Positions 1 through 8,937 are shown, counted from the first letter of the stretch. The stretch: 64,000 nt of DNA from Methylosinus trichosporium OB3b (GCF_002752655.1 NZ_CP023737.1:4240001-4304000); one strand, 5' to 3'. A program made the numbers and translations. Notes: a model not told the origin generated them from the letters alone.

Positions 1-1
1 G

Positions 2-544
2 ATCGAGACCATCGCCGTGAACATCCTCAAGCTCGACCGGCAGCTGCGCGCCTATGGCGCGCTCGCGGAGCCGATTCGCGTCGAGCTCGCGGGTTATGCG
101 CGGGCCAAAGTGCAGGAGCTGTCGAATCCGGGCGACGGGCCGAGCATGGGGCTCGAGACTTTGCACAGGCTCGAGGCCGTTTCGGGAGCTGTGCTCGGCC
201 TGTCCCCCGGCTCGGAGCGAGAGAGGGCGATCCATGCGCGCGTCGTGTCTCTGACCGACCAGATCGAGGACACGCGATGGCTGCTCGCCGAGAGGACGGC
301 GGCGATGGTCGTGCCGACGAGCGTTCTCATCATGCTGATCGGCTGGCTCGCGCTGCTCTTCGCCAGCTTCGGAATGTTCGCGCCGCGCAATGCGACCGCC
401 ATGACCTTCCTGATGCTGAGCGCGGCGGCCATCGCCGGCTGCATCTTCATCATTCTGGCGCTGGGCTCGCCCGGCGGCGGCGGATTCGTCGATCCGTCCG
501 TGGAGCCGATCATCCGGGTGGTCGCGCAGATGCAGATCGAATGA
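2..544 (+). CDS. DUF4239 (bestrophin-like) membrane protein, 3' part
   Basis: The reading frame is open to the left edge of the window, so this is the C-terminal part of a longer protein; the GTG at 17 is not a convincing start. About 180 residues are visible. The last 80 hold two hydrophobic segments, one beginning VPTSVLIMLIGW and one around FLMLSAAAIAGCIFIILAL, followed by a short soluble tail. This pattern of a charged helical stretch, two membrane helices and a final small domain matches the end of DUF4239 proteins, whose function is not established. It converges on ruvB, leaving 25 bases between the two stops. Confidence 0.6.
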   Translation: METIAVNILKLDRQLRAYGALAEPIRVELAGYARAKVQELSNPGDGPSMGLETLHRLEAVSGAVLGLSPGSERERAIHARVVSLTDQIEDTRWLLAERTAAMVVPTSVLIMLIGWLALLFASFGMFAPRNATAMTFLMLSAAAIAGCIFIILALGSPGGGGFVDPSVEPIIRVVAQMQIE

Positions 545-569
545 GCGTCCGGCGACGGCCGACGCCCCG

Positions 570-1619
570 TCAGCCTGCGTCATCCTCCTCCGCATCGAAC
601 AATCCGAATTGCGCCGCCGGCCGCGCCGGCTCGGCGAGGCCGAGATGGCGGAAGGCGTGCGGCGTCAGCAGCCGGCCGCGTGGCGTGCGCTGCAAGAAGC
701 CCTGCTGCAGCAGGTACGGCTCGATGATGTCCTCGATCGCGTCGCGCGGCTCGGAGAGCGCGGCGGCGATGGTCTCGATCCCGACCGGGCCGCCGCCGAA
801 ATTGACGGCGACCATTTCGAGATAGCGGCGGTCCATCACATCGAGCCCGATGCTGTCGACCTCGAGCAGCGCCAGCGCGCGATCGGCGAGGGCGCGCGTG
901 ATCTCCGAATTTTCGACGATGGCGAAATCGCGCACGCGCCGTAAGAGGCGTCCGGCGATGCGCGGCGTTCCTCGCGCACGCCGCGCGATTTCGCGGGCGC
1001 CGTCCTCCTGCATGGCGACGCCGAGCACTCGCGCGCCGCGCCGCACGATCAACTCAAGCTCCTCCGCCGTGTAGAAATTGAGCCGCACCGGAATGCCGAA
1101 GCGGTCGCGCAGAGGCGTCGTCAGCAGGCCGGCGCGGGTGGTGGCGCCGACGAGCGTGAATTTGGCGAGATCGATTTTGACCGAGCGCGCCGCCGGGCCT
1201 TCGCCGATGATGAGGTCGAGCTGGAAATCCTCCATCGCCGGATAGAGGATTTCCTCTACTGCGGGGTTGAGGCGGTGGATCTCGTCTATGAACAATACGT
1301 CGCGCGGCTCGAGATTGGTGAGCTGGGCGGCGAGATCGCCGGCCTTGGCGATGACCGGGCCGGAGGTGGAACGAAAATTGACGCCGAGCTCGCGGGCGAC
1401 GATCTGGGCGAGCGTGGTCTTGCCGAGGCCGGGCGGGCCGACGAACAGCACATGGTCGAGCGCCTCGCCGCGGGTCTTCGCCGCCTCGATGAAGATTTTG
1501 AGGTTCTTGCGCGCCGCCTCCTGGCCGGTGAAATCGCCGAGCGAGAGCGGACGCAGCGAAGCGTCGGGATCGTCGTCGCGCTGTTCCGGCGTCACGAGGC
1601 GGCGGGGAGGGGTCGTCAA
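570..1619 (-). CDS. ruvB: Holliday junction branch-migration ATPase RuvB
   Basis: This is the motor subunit of the RuvAB branch-migration complex, which drives four-way junctions during recombinational repair. The 349-residue protein has Walker A GPPGLGKT at residues 61-68, Walker B with IDEIH at 111-115, a GATTRAG sensor region at about 158-164 and the C-terminal winged helix typical of RuvB. The start is TTG, supported by a GGAG ribosome binding site seven bases upstream; no ATG fits. In most alphaproteobacteria ruvB follows ruvC and ruvA. Here ruvC lies about 20 kb away and ruvA is not in the window, so ruvB appears to stand alone. Confidence 0.95.
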   Translation of the reverse strand: MTTPPRRLVTPEQRDDDPDASLRPLSLGDFTGQEAARKNLKIFIEAAKTRGEALDHVLFVGPPGLGKTTLAQIVARELGVNFRSTSGPVIAKAGDLAAQLTNLEPRDVLFIDEIHRLNPAVEEILYPAMEDFQLDLIIGEGPAARSVKIDLAKFTLVGATTRAGLLTTPLRDRFGIPVRLNFYTAEELELIVRRGARVLGVAMQEDGAREIARRARGTPRIAGRLLRRVRDFAIVENSEITRALADRALALLEVDSIGLDVMDRRYLEMVAVNFGGGPVGIETIAAALSEPRDAIEDIIEPYLLQQGFLQRTPRGRLLTPHAFRHLGLAEPARPAAQFGLFDAEEDDAG

Positions 1620-1841
1620 TGGCGGGCTCCGATCTCTGCGTCGAGCTGATAGCCTGATTCGACAAAGTCGCGGAGATCATCGGATCTCCGCCGGGGGCGG
1701 CGTCGAGGCCGGCGACTCGCGTCATGTGCTATCGAGAGTATACTGCGTCGCGTCGGCGAAGCCGATGCGAGCGGGCTCGACGCTTTGGGAGGGCCCGGCG
1801 GGTGTCGGCGCCGGGCGCGCCATGAACATGCAGTGGAAACA

Positions 1842-2090
1842 ATGGTCAAGCTTCTCACGCTGATCGGCGCCGGTCTGATTTTGGCGGGGCAGGCCGCCGC
1901 GCAGGAAGCCTATGACCGTCATTGCGCGAAGTGCCACGCCAGCGCCGACCGGCTCGCGCGAAAGCTCGAAGGCGCCACGCCGAAGGAGAAAGCCGCGAAG
2001 CTCGACCAATTTCTCGAGTCGCATCGTAAGCTCGACCCGGACGTCCGCGCAAAGCTCGCGGAGTTTCTCGCCGGACTGCCGCGGCCTTGA
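1842..2090 (+). CDS. Small monohaem cytochrome c-like secreted protein
   Basis: An 82-residue protein with a signal peptide (cleavage predicted after AAA, residue 20) and one CxxCH haem c attachment site, C28-A-K-C31-H32. Except for the initiator it contains no methionine, so a His/Met haem is impossible. The only other histidine is H61, which could be the sixth ligand, or the haem could be five-coordinate. I start it at ATG 1842 because the in-frame upstream extension has no signal-peptide logic. It ends on the base before the stop of the convergent flavoprotein gene. Its partner is unknown; a periplasmic electron carrier is the likely role. Confidence 0.7.
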   Translation: MVKLLTLIGAGLILAGQAAAQEAYDRHCAKCHASADRLARKLEGATPKEKAAKLDQFLESHRKLDPDVRAKLAEFLAGLPRP

Positions 2091-3539
2091 TCAGCGCAAG
2101 GCGAAGGCCGCGGCGACGGCGAGCAGCGCCGCAATGATCGCCAGAGCCCGGTTGCGCCGCATTTTGTCCAACGCGCCGCGTCCGGCCGCGTAATCGAAAC
2201 GTTCGTAGAAAATGCGATGCGCGGGGACGCCGAGGCCGAGCAGCGCGTCGGTCGCGATCTCCATCATCGTGGTCGGCCCACAGACGAGGCAATAGGTTTC
2301 ATTGGGCGGAGCGCCGGAAACAATCGCCGCTATGTGGCGGCGATCGATCGGACCCTGCTCGAAGCTCGGCGGCTCGGCCGAGGCGTCGACCAGTTTCATG
2401 ACCCGCAGATCGAGCCGCCGGGACAAGCTCTCGATCAGTCGCAGCCCCGCGAGCGCGGCGGGCGTGCGGCCGGCGTAAAGCAGGCGGAAGGAGCGGGCGT
2501 CGCTGCTGTCGGCGGCCTCCTCGAGCATGCCGATGAGGGGCGCGACGCCGACGCCGCCGGCGATCATGACGACATGCCCGCCGCCCGAAGGCAGAATGAA
2601 TGCGCCATGCGGGCCGTCGACCGCCACCCGGCGGCCGGGCTCGAGCGCGCCGAAAGCACTGGTGCAATCGCCTGCCTCTCGGATGATCAGGCGTAGCTTC
2701 GGAAGCATCCGCGGCGACGAGGCGATGGAAAAGGGGTGGTCGTGGAAGGGCGGACGATTCGGCGCGATGGTCAGCCACAGAAACTGGCCGGCGCGAAACC
2801 GAAAGGCGAGCCGCTGCGGCGCGCGCAGGATGATCTGCCAGACGCCGTCGGCCGCCGGCTCGACCGACTCGATGACCCATCCCTGTCGCCACATGCGCCA
2901 GGGCCGCAGGACATAGGCGAAAAACAGCGCGAGCGCCGCCCCGCCGCCGAGCGCCAGCCAAACCGCCTGGGGCCAAGGCGCGCGGCTATAGTCTCCGTTC
3001 GTCAGCGCGTGGTGGAGAACGAGGCCCGCGACGGCGATGGCGAGCGGCCCATGCGTCGCGCGCCAGAATTCGTAGCGCACGCTGCGGCGCGTCCGCAGCA
3101 GCGCGAAACCGACGAGAACGACGAGTCCCGCAAGCGCCGCGACGCCGGACGACAGACGAGGCCGAACCAGCATCTCGCCGAGCAGGAGCAAGGCGCCGCG
3201 CGGCTCCTCGATGAATAAGGGAACCAGCGGTGCGATCGGATGCGCGATCGCGATCAGCAACGCCGCGACGGCGGCGAGGCGATGGAAGCCCATGATCCGA
3301 TCGATGCCGACGCGGCCGGAGAGCGTCTCGAAACGGCCGGAGCTCCAGAATTGGAGAAAAAGCACCGCTCCCGAGATCATGGCGAGACCGGCGCCGAGCT
3401 CGGACCATCGGCTTTCCGGCTCGACGCCGGTCGCCCAGACGGCGAGAAGCGGCGCGGCGGCGGCGGTGAAATAGAGGATCCCGAGCGCCCTGCCGGGAAG
3501 CCCCGGGCGTCGGGCGGCGGCGGGGTCGGGAGGGGCCAT
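2091..3539 (-). CDS. Ferric reductase-like membrane flavoprotein (FAD/NAD(P)-binding)
   Basis: A 482-residue protein starting at ATG 3539 behind an AAGGAA ribosome binding site. The N-terminal half is a set of hydrophobic helices with histidines, as in the ferric reductase/NADPH-oxidase b-haem domain. The C-terminal half is a ferredoxin-reductase fold: HPFSIAS is the FAD-binding signature, GGVGVAPLIGML the nucleotide-binding glycine loop, and GPTTMMEIATDALL the terminal NAD(P) motif. A last hydrophobic stretch of about 20 residues (ALAIIAALLAVAAAFAL) adds a C-terminal anchor. Electron transfer from NAD(P)H through FAD and haem across the membrane is the expected activity. The acceptor is unknown; metal or oxygen are both possible. 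Confidence 0.75.
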   Translation of the reverse strand: MAPPDPAAARRPGLPGRALGILYFTAAAAPLLAVWATGVEPESRWSELGAGLAMISGAVLFLQFWSSGRFETLSGRVGIDRIMGFHRLAAVAALLIAIAHPIAPLVPLFIEEPRGALLLLGEMLVRPRLSSGVAALAGLVVLVGFALLRTRRSVRYEFWRATHGPLAIAVAGLVLHHALTNGDYSRAPWPQAVWLALGGGAALALFFAYVLRPWRMWRQGWVIESVEPAADGVWQIILRAPQRLAFRFRAGQFLWLTIAPNRPPFHDHPFSIASSPRMLPKLRLIIREAGDCTSAFGALEPGRRVAVDGPHGAFILPSGGGHVVMIAGGVGVAPLIGMLEEAADSSDARSFRLLYAGRTPAALAGLRLIESLSRRLDLRVMKLVDASAEPPSFEQGPIDRRHIAAIVSGAPPNETYCLVCGPTTMMEIATDALLGLGVPAHRIFYERFDYAAGRGALDKMRRNRALAIIAALLAVAAAFALR

Positions 3540-3619
3540 TTTGTTCCTTCCGCGGTGGCGGGGCGTCGGATGCGCAGGGCAGGGCGTTGTGCTAGGATGG
3601 CGCCGACGGAGCGAGCACC

Positions 3620-4219
3620 GTGAATCGTCCCTCATCGCAATATGAGTATATGTCCCTCGACGATTTCGAGGAGCTTCTTGCCGACAAGCCCGCCGATGAA
3701 AAGTGGGAGCTGATCGGCGGGAGAGTCGTGCGCATGATGGTCGGCGCGCGGTGGGAGCACAATTACATCATTCAGAATATTTCGACGGGCCTGCGCGACC
3801 GGCTGCGGGCGAATGGCTCGCCCTGCCGAACCTTGATCGAAAGCTTTCGTTTGCGCAATGCGCCGACCGAATCCTCCATGCTGCCGGATGTGATCGTCCA
3901 TTGCCGCCCCCTCGAGCCCGGCGCCGCCTCTCTGCACGATCCGACCGTCCTGGTCGAGGTGATGTCCGAGGGGAGCAAGGCGCGCGACCGTTTCGAGAAA
4001 TGGGCGGTCTATCAAAAGCTGCCGAGCCTGCGCCATTATGTGCTGGTCGAGCGCGACCGGGCGCATATCGAGACCTTCGATCGCGTCGGAGAGGTCTGGT
4101 CGGGCGTTCAGATACTCGACGGGCTCGAGGCGACGCTCGATCTGCCCGGCATCGGCGTCGCCGTGCCGCTCGCCGAAATTTATCGCGACGTTATTGGGGC
4201 TAGTAGAGAGCGAGCCTGA
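3620..4219 (+). CDS. Uma2 family (DUF820) PD-(D/E)xK nuclease-like protein
   Basis: A 199-residue protein of the Uma2 family, which adopts a restriction-endonuclease-like fold. The putative catalytic residues are E30 (KWELIGG), D90 in LPDVIVH, and E113 in VLVEVMS, followed by lysines near YQK. The function of Uma2 proteins is not settled; they are abundant in cyanobacteria and scattered in other bacteria. The start is GTG 3620; an ATG at 3650 (MSLDDFEELL) is an alternative. The last three codons and the stop lie inside a palindromic repeat that also occurs at two other places in the window. Confidence 0.75.
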   Translation: MNRPSSQYEYMSLDDFEELLADKPADEKWELIGGRVVRMMVGARWEHNYIIQNISTGLRDRLRANGSPCRTLIESFRLRNAPTESSMLPDVIVHCRPLEPGAASLHDPTVLVEVMSEGSKARDRFEKWAVYQKLPSLRHYVLVERDRAHIETFDRVGEVWSGVQILDGLEATLDLPGIGVAVPLAEIYRDVIGASRERA

Positions 4220-4233
4220 AGGCTCGCGGTCCA
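4210..4233. repeat. Palindromic repeat, family E (single arm)
   Basis: The 24 bases contain CGAGCC-TGAA-GGCTCG, a six-base-pair stem, then GCGGTCCA. The same unit occurs as inverted pairs at 52862-52920 and 61425-61484. Here it overlaps the end of the Uma2 gene and supplies its stop codon (4217-4219). Confidence 0.8.
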
Positions 4234-4314
4234 CGGCGCCCGCCGCCGCTAATTGTCTACGCGCGCCGCGCCGGCGGTAGAAAAGAGCGCCTCTTTCTGC
4301 GTGTCACGCTGTCC

Positions 4315-4914
4315 TCACCGCGCGCCCACCCGCTGCCGCGCCTCGATCGCCAGCCACACATTGGGGTCCTCCTGCGATTGGCGCTTCACGAAGCGGTAGC
4401 CGGTCTTCTCCCAGGGCTTCACCGCATCGGTCAGATTGTCGAGGATGAAATCGCCGCGGGACGTGCGCAGGGTGAGGATCGTATGGCCCTGGTCGTGGTG
4501 GTCGCGCACGATTGTCATCAGCAGCGCCTGACGCGGAAAGCCCATCTCGATCAACCGGCGGCGCTTCTCCAGCGCGTAAATCTTGCAATCGCCCTTGCCG
4601 TCGGTCGGGTAGTCCCAATGATCGGCGATCGTGCCCCAATGCTCGAGATTGGAGATCGGCTCGATCGCGGCGTTGACGGCGCGATTGACCTCATCGATCT
4701 GCGTCCATGCCTCACGCGTCAGCGCGATGTCCGTCGCCGGCAGCGCTGCCTGTCGGCATTCCTGCGGCCGCCGGCTGCAAAAATCCATCCAGCCGTAAGG
4801 AATGGAGGTCGCCTCCCCGGTGGCGGCGAAGCTCGCCTTCGGCGCTTGCGCGAAAGCGGAGACGGAGCTGATGGCGGCGGTGAGGACGAGCAGGCGGGCA
4901 ATGAACGCGAACAC
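4315..4914 (-). CDS. Periplasmic transglutaminase-like cysteine peptidase (BTLCP family)
   Basis: A 199-residue exported protein. I chose GTG 4914 because GGGGAG lies eight bases upstream and the signal peptide begins at once (cleavage after AQA, about residue 24). The catalytic triad of bacterial transglutaminase-like cysteine proteinases is visible as C110 (GKGDCKIYALEKRRRL), H144 (DQGHTILTLRT) and D159 (FILDNLTD). The best-studied member, LapG of Pseudomonas, releases a biofilm adhesin, but most alphaproteobacterial copies like this have no known substrate and no LapD partner nearby. No related gene is adjacent. Confidence 0.85.
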   Translation of the reverse strand: MFAFIARLLVLTAAISSVSAFAQAPKASFAATGEATSIPYGWMDFCSRRPQECRQAALPATDIALTREAWTQIDEVNRAVNAAIEPISNLEHWGTIADHWDYPTDGKGDCKIYALEKRRRLIEMGFPRQALLMTIVRDHHDQGHTILTLRTSRGDFILDNLTDAVKPWEKTGYRFVKRQSQEDPNVWLAIEARQRVGAR

Positions 4915-5109
4915 TTCGAAAGCTCCCCGAACTGGCGGCCGGGCGCGGGGCCCGACGTCGTTTCGAGAAGCAGTCTGCGGCCCGGCCCTTTGCCCGCCCG
5001 CCAATCCAAATGCTCGCATTTTAGCGATATCGGCTTTTTCCGCCCGCCGTTGACCGGCGCCGCGCCGGCGCAATCTGTCGGGGAGCGCTCATCGACGAGG
5101 AGGACGGCC

Positions 5110-6321
5110 ATGGCCACGATGAAGAGACGCGCGACGGCGGAGCGCCCTGTTCCCGCCTTCGGCAACCCCGATCTGCCGCCCCAGGGGGCCGTCAACGCCG
5201 ACAACCGCGCCAGCCTCACCGATCCGGGACCGAAAAATCCGGTGATCGGCTCGCAATTCGCCTCGGCGCAGTTTCCGCCGGCGACCGACGTCAGCGACAT
5301 GCCGATGTTCTGGGCCTCGTTCAACAATGCGCCCAAGCGCGTGCAGAACGGCGGCTGGGCGCGGCAGGTGACGCAATATGATTTCGCCATCGCCGAGGAG
5401 ATTTCCGGCGTTGATATGCGCCTCACCGCCGGCGGCATAAGGGAGATGCATTGGCACCTCGCCGCCGAATGGGGTTATGTCTCTTATGGGAGCTGCCGCG
5501 TCACCGTGCTCGACGAGATGGGCCGCGCCTATGTCTCCGACGTGCAGGAAGGGGACATCTGGTATTTCCCCGCCGGCCTGCCGCATTCGCTGCAGGGGCT
5601 CGGGCCCGACGGCTGCGAATTCCTGCTGTGCTTCGACGACGGCAAGGCGACCGAATACAATACCTTGCTGGTGACCGACTGGATCGCCCACACGCCGCCG
5701 GAGATACTCGCCGCCAACTTCGGGCTACCGGCCGAAACCTTCGTCAATATCCCGCTGAACCAGCTCTATATTTTCCAGGGCGAGGTTCCCGGGCCGTTGG
5801 AGGCGGACCGCGCCGCCGCCGGCGCGGAGGGCGCGCCGCCCTATCCCTTCACCTTCTCGCTGAAGCAGAGCAAGGGCTGCAAGCAGACCAAGGGCGGCGA
5901 GGTGCGCGTCGCCGACAGCAATAATTTCCATATTTCCAAGACCATCGCCGCCGCGCTCGTGACGCTCGCGCCCGGCGCGCTGCGCGAGATGCATTGGCAC
6001 CCCAATGGCGACGAATGGCAGTATTGGCTGAAAGGCCACGGCCGCATGACCTTGTTCGACGCCGGCCCCAAGGCGGTGACGCAGGATTTCCACCCCGGCG
6101 ACATCGGCTATGTGAAGCGCGCCCACGGCCATTATGTGCAGAATGTCGGCGACGGCGAGCTGCAGTTCCTCGAAGTGTTCCGCAGCGCTTATTTCGCCGA
6201 TGTCTCGCTCACGAGCTGGCTCACCCACACGCCGCCGGCCATGGTCGCCCGGCATCTGAACATAGACGAGGAGACGATCGCCAAATTCCCGCGCGGCAAG
6301 CCCGAGATCATGCCGCTATGA
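5110..6321 (+). CDS. oxdC: Bicupin oxalate decarboxylase
   Basis: A 403-residue two-domain cupin that should convert oxalate to formate and CO2 with manganese. Each cupin carries a complete metal site: H114, H116, E120 and H159 in the first, H295, H297, E302 and H341 in the second. The lid position equivalent to the SENST loop of Bacillus subtilis OxdC reads TEYNT, keeping the glutamate (E182) that distinguishes decarboxylase from oxidase. No signal peptide is seen. The start ATG 5110 follows GAGGAGG; the frame is open far upstream, but that is a high-GC artefact. Formate produced here could feed formate oxidation in a methylotroph, which is inference. Confidence 0.9.
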   Translation: MATMKRRATAERPVPAFGNPDLPPQGAVNADNRASLTDPGPKNPVIGSQFASAQFPPATDVSDMPMFWASFNNAPKRVQNGGWARQVTQYDFAIAEEISGVDMRLTAGGIREMHWHLAAEWGYVSYGSCRVTVLDEMGRAYVSDVQEGDIWYFPAGLPHSLQGLGPDGCEFLLCFDDGKATEYNTLLVTDWIAHTPPEILAANFGLPAETFVNIPLNQLYIFQGEVPGPLEADRAAAGAEGAPPYPFTFSLKQSKGCKQTKGGEVRVADSNNFHISKTIAAALVTLAPGALREMHWHPNGDEWQYWLKGHGRMTLFDAGPKAVTQDFHPGDIGYVKRAHGHYVQNVGDGELQFLEVFRSAYFADVSLTSWLTHTPPAMVARHLNIDEETIAKFPRGKPEIMPL

Positions 6322-6324
6322 TGA

Positions 6325-6338
6325 GGTATTATAATACC
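6325..6338. promoter_or_regulatory. Perfect 14-bp palindrome between oxdC and rplM
   Basis: GGTATTATAATACC is an unbroken dyad, strikingly AT-rich for this genome, three bases after the oxdC stop. It may be an operator or a short hairpin. No regulator can be assigned. Confidence 0.3.
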
Positions 6339-6397
6339 GACATCGGGTTTTGTCCGGAATTTCGGGCTTTTCCGGCGTATCTGGCGCCCGATTCTGC

Positions 6398-6427
6398 TTG
6401 ACGAGAGGGGAGCGCGTCGCTTATTCA
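6398..6427 (+). promoter_or_regulatory. Candidate promoter of rplM-rpsI
   Basis: TTGACG at 6398-6403 and TATTCA at 6422-6427 are separated by 18 bases, about 50 bases before the rplM start. The -35 box is good and the -10 box weak, which is common in alphaproteobacteria. Confidence 0.4.
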
Positions 6428-6474
6428 GCTCGGCATCCCGCGAGCGCGGACAAAGCGAACGGAACAGCTGTCCC

Positions 6475-6963
6475 ATGTTTGGCAAGACGTATTCGGCGAA
6501 GCCGGCCGAAGTGGAAAAGAAATGGGTGGTGATCGACGCGACCGGCCTCGTGGTCGGCCGTCTCGCCACGCTCATCGCGCTGCGCCTGCGCGGCAAGCAC
6601 AAGGCGACCTTCACCCCGCATGTGGATGATGGCGACAATATCATCGTCGTCAACGCCGAGAAGGTGGTGCTCACCGGCCGCAAGCGCGAGCAGAAGGTGT
6701 ATCACCATCACACCGGCTATCCGGGCGGCATCAAGGAGCGCTCGGCCAAGTTCATCCTCGAGGGCCGCTTTCCCGAGCGCATCGTCGAGAAGGCGGTGCA
6801 GCGCATGCTGCCGCGCGGCCCGCTCGGGCGCAAGCAGCTCGGCAATCTGCGCGTCTACAAGGGGCCGGAGCATCCGCATGCGGCGCAGCAGCCGCAGCCG
6901 CTGGACGTCGCCGCCCTCAATCCCAAGAACGCCCGCAACGGCACGACTGCGAAGAGCGCATAA
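6475..6963 (+). CDS. rplM: 50S ribosomal protein L13
   Basis: A 162-residue L13 of the large ribosomal subunit. Family hallmarks include [18 protein letters not shown] near the N-terminus, the central [16 protein letters not shown] stretch and the conserved [22 protein letters not shown] segment. The C-terminal 20 or so residues, rich in Ala, Pro and Gln, extend beyond the shorter enterobacterial protein, as usual in Rhizobiales. It is followed three bases later by rpsI, the universal rplM-rpsI operon. Confidence 0.97.
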   Translation: MFGKTYSAKPAEVEKKWVVIDATGLVVGRLATLIALRLRGKHKATFTPHVDDGDNIIVVNAEKVVLTGRKREQKVYHHHTGYPGGIKERSAKFILEGRFPERIVEKAVQRMLPRGPLGRKQLGNLRVYKGPEHPHAAQQPQPLDVAALNPKNARNGTTAKSA

Positions 6964-6966
6964 CCC

Positions 6967-7443
6967 ATGGCCGAGACCACGCTTTCTTCCCTCTCCGAGC
7001 TGACCGTCGCCGCGGTCGCCTCCGAGGCGCCGAAATATGAGCAGAAGCTCGACAAATATGGCCGCGCCTACGCCACCGGCAAGCGCAAGAACGCCGTCGC
7101 GCGCGTCTGGATCATGCCGGGGACCGGCAAGATCACCGTGAACGGTCGCGACGTCGAGGTTTATTTCGCGCGTCCGGTGCTGCGCATGATCCTGCAGCAG
7201 CCGCTCGGCGTCGCCAATCGCGCCGGCCAATATGATCTCGTCGTCACGGTGGCGGGCGGCGGCCTCTCCGGTCAGGCCGGCGCAGTCCGTCACGGACTCG
7301 CCAAGGCGCTGACGCATTATGAGCCCGAGCTGCGCACGGCGCTGAAGCGCGAAGGCTTCCTCACCCGCGATTCGCGCGTCGTCGAGCGTAAGAAATACGG
7401 CAAGCGCAAAGCCCGCCGCAGCTTCCAGTTCTCGAAGCGCTGA
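6967..7443 (+). CDS. rpsI: 30S ribosomal protein S9
   Basis: A 158-residue S9 of the small subunit. The N-terminal 35 residues are the acidic, alanine-rich extension seen in alphaproteobacteria. The core begins at [18 protein letters not shown], and the protein ends in the conserved basic tail RRSFQFSKR, which reaches the ribosomal P site. It is co-transcribed with rplM and followed by a strong intrinsic terminator. Confidence 0.97.
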   Translation: MAETTLSSLSELTVAAVASEAPKYEQKLDKYGRAYATGKRKNAVARVWIMPGTGKITVNGRDVEVYFARPVLRMILQQPLGVANRAGQYDLVVTVAGGGLSGQAGAVRHGLAKALTHYEPELRTALKREGFLTRDSRVVERKKYGKRKARRSFQFSKR

Positions 7444-7470
7444 TTATCTCTCGATCGGCGATCGACTGGA

Positions 7471-7500
7471 AAGGGCGGCCGCGGGCCGCCCTTTTCGTTT
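7471..7500 (+). terminator. Intrinsic terminator of rplM-rpsI
   Basis: GGGCGGCC at 7473-7480 pairs perfectly with GGCCGCCC at 7484-7491 across a three-base loop, followed by TTTTCGTTT. It lies 27 bases after rpsI and just before argC, so argC probably depends on its own promoter or on read-through. Confidence 0.9.
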
Positions 7501-7522
7501 CTCGGGGTTGGGATCAAACCGA

Positions 7523-8434
7523 ATGGCGAAAATCTTCATCGACGGCGACGCCGGCACCACGGGTCTCGAAATCCGCGAGAAGCTCGCGGGCGCGCAAGGC
7601 GTGGAGCTGGTCTCGATCGCGCCGGAGCTGCGCAAGGACGTCGCCGCCAAGCGCGATATTCTCGCGCGCGTCGACATCGCCGTGCTGTGCCTGCCGGACG
7701 CCGCTGCGAAAGAAACGGTGGCGCTCGCCGACGAGCTCGACGGCGAGGGACCGCGCATTCTGGACGCCTCCACCGCGCATCGTGTCGCGCCCGGCTGGAC
7801 CTATGGCTTTCCCGAGCTCGCCGCCGGACAGGCCGAGGCGATCCGCAAGGCGCGCCGCGTCGCCAATCCCGGCTGCTATGCGACCGGGGCGATCGCGCTG
7901 CTGCGCCCGCTCGTCGACGCCGGGTTGATCGCGCCCGGCCATGTGCTGACGATCAACGCCGTCTCCGGTTTTTCCGGCGGCGGCCGGCAGATGATCGAGG
8001 CCTATGAGGCGGGCGCGGCGCCGGCCTTCGAGCTCTACGGCCTCACGCTCGAGCACAAGCACCTGCCCGAGATCGTCGCCTGCGCGCGGCTCGAGGCGAC
8101 GCCTCTGTTCGTCCCCTCGGTCGGCAATTTCCGCCAGGGCATGCTGGTGTCCATCCCGCTGGCGCTCGATTTTCTGCCGGGCGCGCCGCGCGCGGTCGAT
8201 CTCGAGGCGGCGCTGGCCCGCCATTACGCCGCCGCGACCCATGTGCGCGTCGTTCCCGCGCCCAAGTCCGCCCGGCTCGACGCTTTGGCGCTCAACGGGA
8301 CCAATGACCTCGAGCTGTTCGTCTTTGCCAATGAGTCGCGGCGTCACGCCTTGCTGGTCGCGCGGCTGGACAATCTCGGCAAGGGCGCGTCGGGCGCCGC
8401 TGTGCAGAATCTGGAGCTGATGCTCGGACGGTGA
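7523..8434 (+). CDS. argC: N-acetyl-gamma-glutamyl-phosphate reductase, type 2
   Basis: A 303-residue enzyme of arginine synthesis that reduces N-acetylglutamyl phosphate to the semialdehyde with NADPH. The length and the very short N-terminal region ([17 protein letters not shown], nucleotide-binding) mark the type 2 ArgC found in alphaproteobacteria. The catalytic cysteine is C118 in NPGCYATGA, and the later LEHKHLPEI carries the conserved histidine. ATG 7523 is preferred over the frame extension to 7508. It follows rplM-rpsI, as in many Rhizobiales. Its 3' end is overlapped on the other strand by the run-through frame of a broken vapC. Confidence 0.95.
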   Translation: MAKIFIDGDAGTTGLEIREKLAGAQGVELVSIAPELRKDVAAKRDILARVDIAVLCLPDAAAKETVALADELDGEGPRILDASTAHRVAPGWTYGFPELAAGQAEAIRKARRVANPGCYATGAIALLRPLVDAGLIAPGHVLTINAVSGFSGGGRQMIEAYEAGAAPAFELYGLTLEHKHLPEIVACARLEATPLFVPSVGNFRQGMLVSIPLALDFLPGAPRAVDLEAALARHYAAATHVRVVPAPKSARLDALALNGTNDLELFVFANESRRHALLVARLDNLGKGASGAAVQNLELMLGR

Positions 8435-8471
8435 ACCGGCGGCGGAAACCGAATTCGACGGGACCGGGAAG

Positions 8472-8937
8472 TCAGGGCGGCAATTGCCGCGACGGGTTGA
8501 GGAAGGCGACGCCGAGCGGCGCGAAAATGCCGCTCGTTGGCCGTCAGTACGGTGAAGCGGCGAACCGCGGCCGTCGCCGCAATGGCGATGTCCTCGAACC
8601 CGGGCTTATGCGCCCGCGCTCGGTCGAGGATCGCTCCCGCCTCGCGGGCTTCGTCGATCCCGAACGACAAGATGCGATCGGCATAGAAATGCTCCACCAC
8701 GGCAAGCCATTGCCGAAGCTGTCCGGCCTTCGTCGCAGCGCCGACTCTCGCCGTTCGGGCGATTGCCGCTTCGATCTCCGCTATGGTGATGGTCGATATA
8801 TAGAGGCTCTCAGAGTGTTCGAGGGCCCAATGGGAGAACCGGCCCAGCCCCATTCGGCGCTTGGTCGGCGCATCCGTCGACACGATGTTGGTGTCGAGCA
8901 GATACAAGGGGTCAGAGTCCGGTCCCGCGCAGAACAC
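8472..8937 (-). pseudogene. vapC: VapC-type PIN-domain toxin, frameshifted near the C-terminus
   Basis: The N-terminal three quarters are a normal PIN domain: YLLDTNIVS carries the first catalytic Asp, TIAEIEAAI the acidic Glu, and GFEDIAIAATA the later Asp. After NERH the frame runs into an arginine/proline-rich sequence over the argC end. Removing one base from the A run at 8524-8527 (a T run on the coding strand) restores FAPLGVAFLNPSRQLPP and a stop at 8472, exactly the usual VapC ending. The start is GTG 8937 or, giving the more typical MYLLDTN, TTG 8907. The toxin is therefore probably inactive or altered, unless the extra base is a sequencing error. Confidence 0.8.

Noticed and set aside
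1616..1858. 80-codon minus-strand frame upstream of ruvB
   Set aside because: It overlaps the ruvB start; its first part is arginine/proline-rich. Only the final 20 residues look protein-like, which is too little to call a gene.
4378..5109. Open frame extending the oxalate decarboxylase by 244 residues at the N-terminus
   Set aside because: The extension has no cupin similarity and overlaps the antisense peptidase gene; a strong ribosome binding site precedes ATG 5110.
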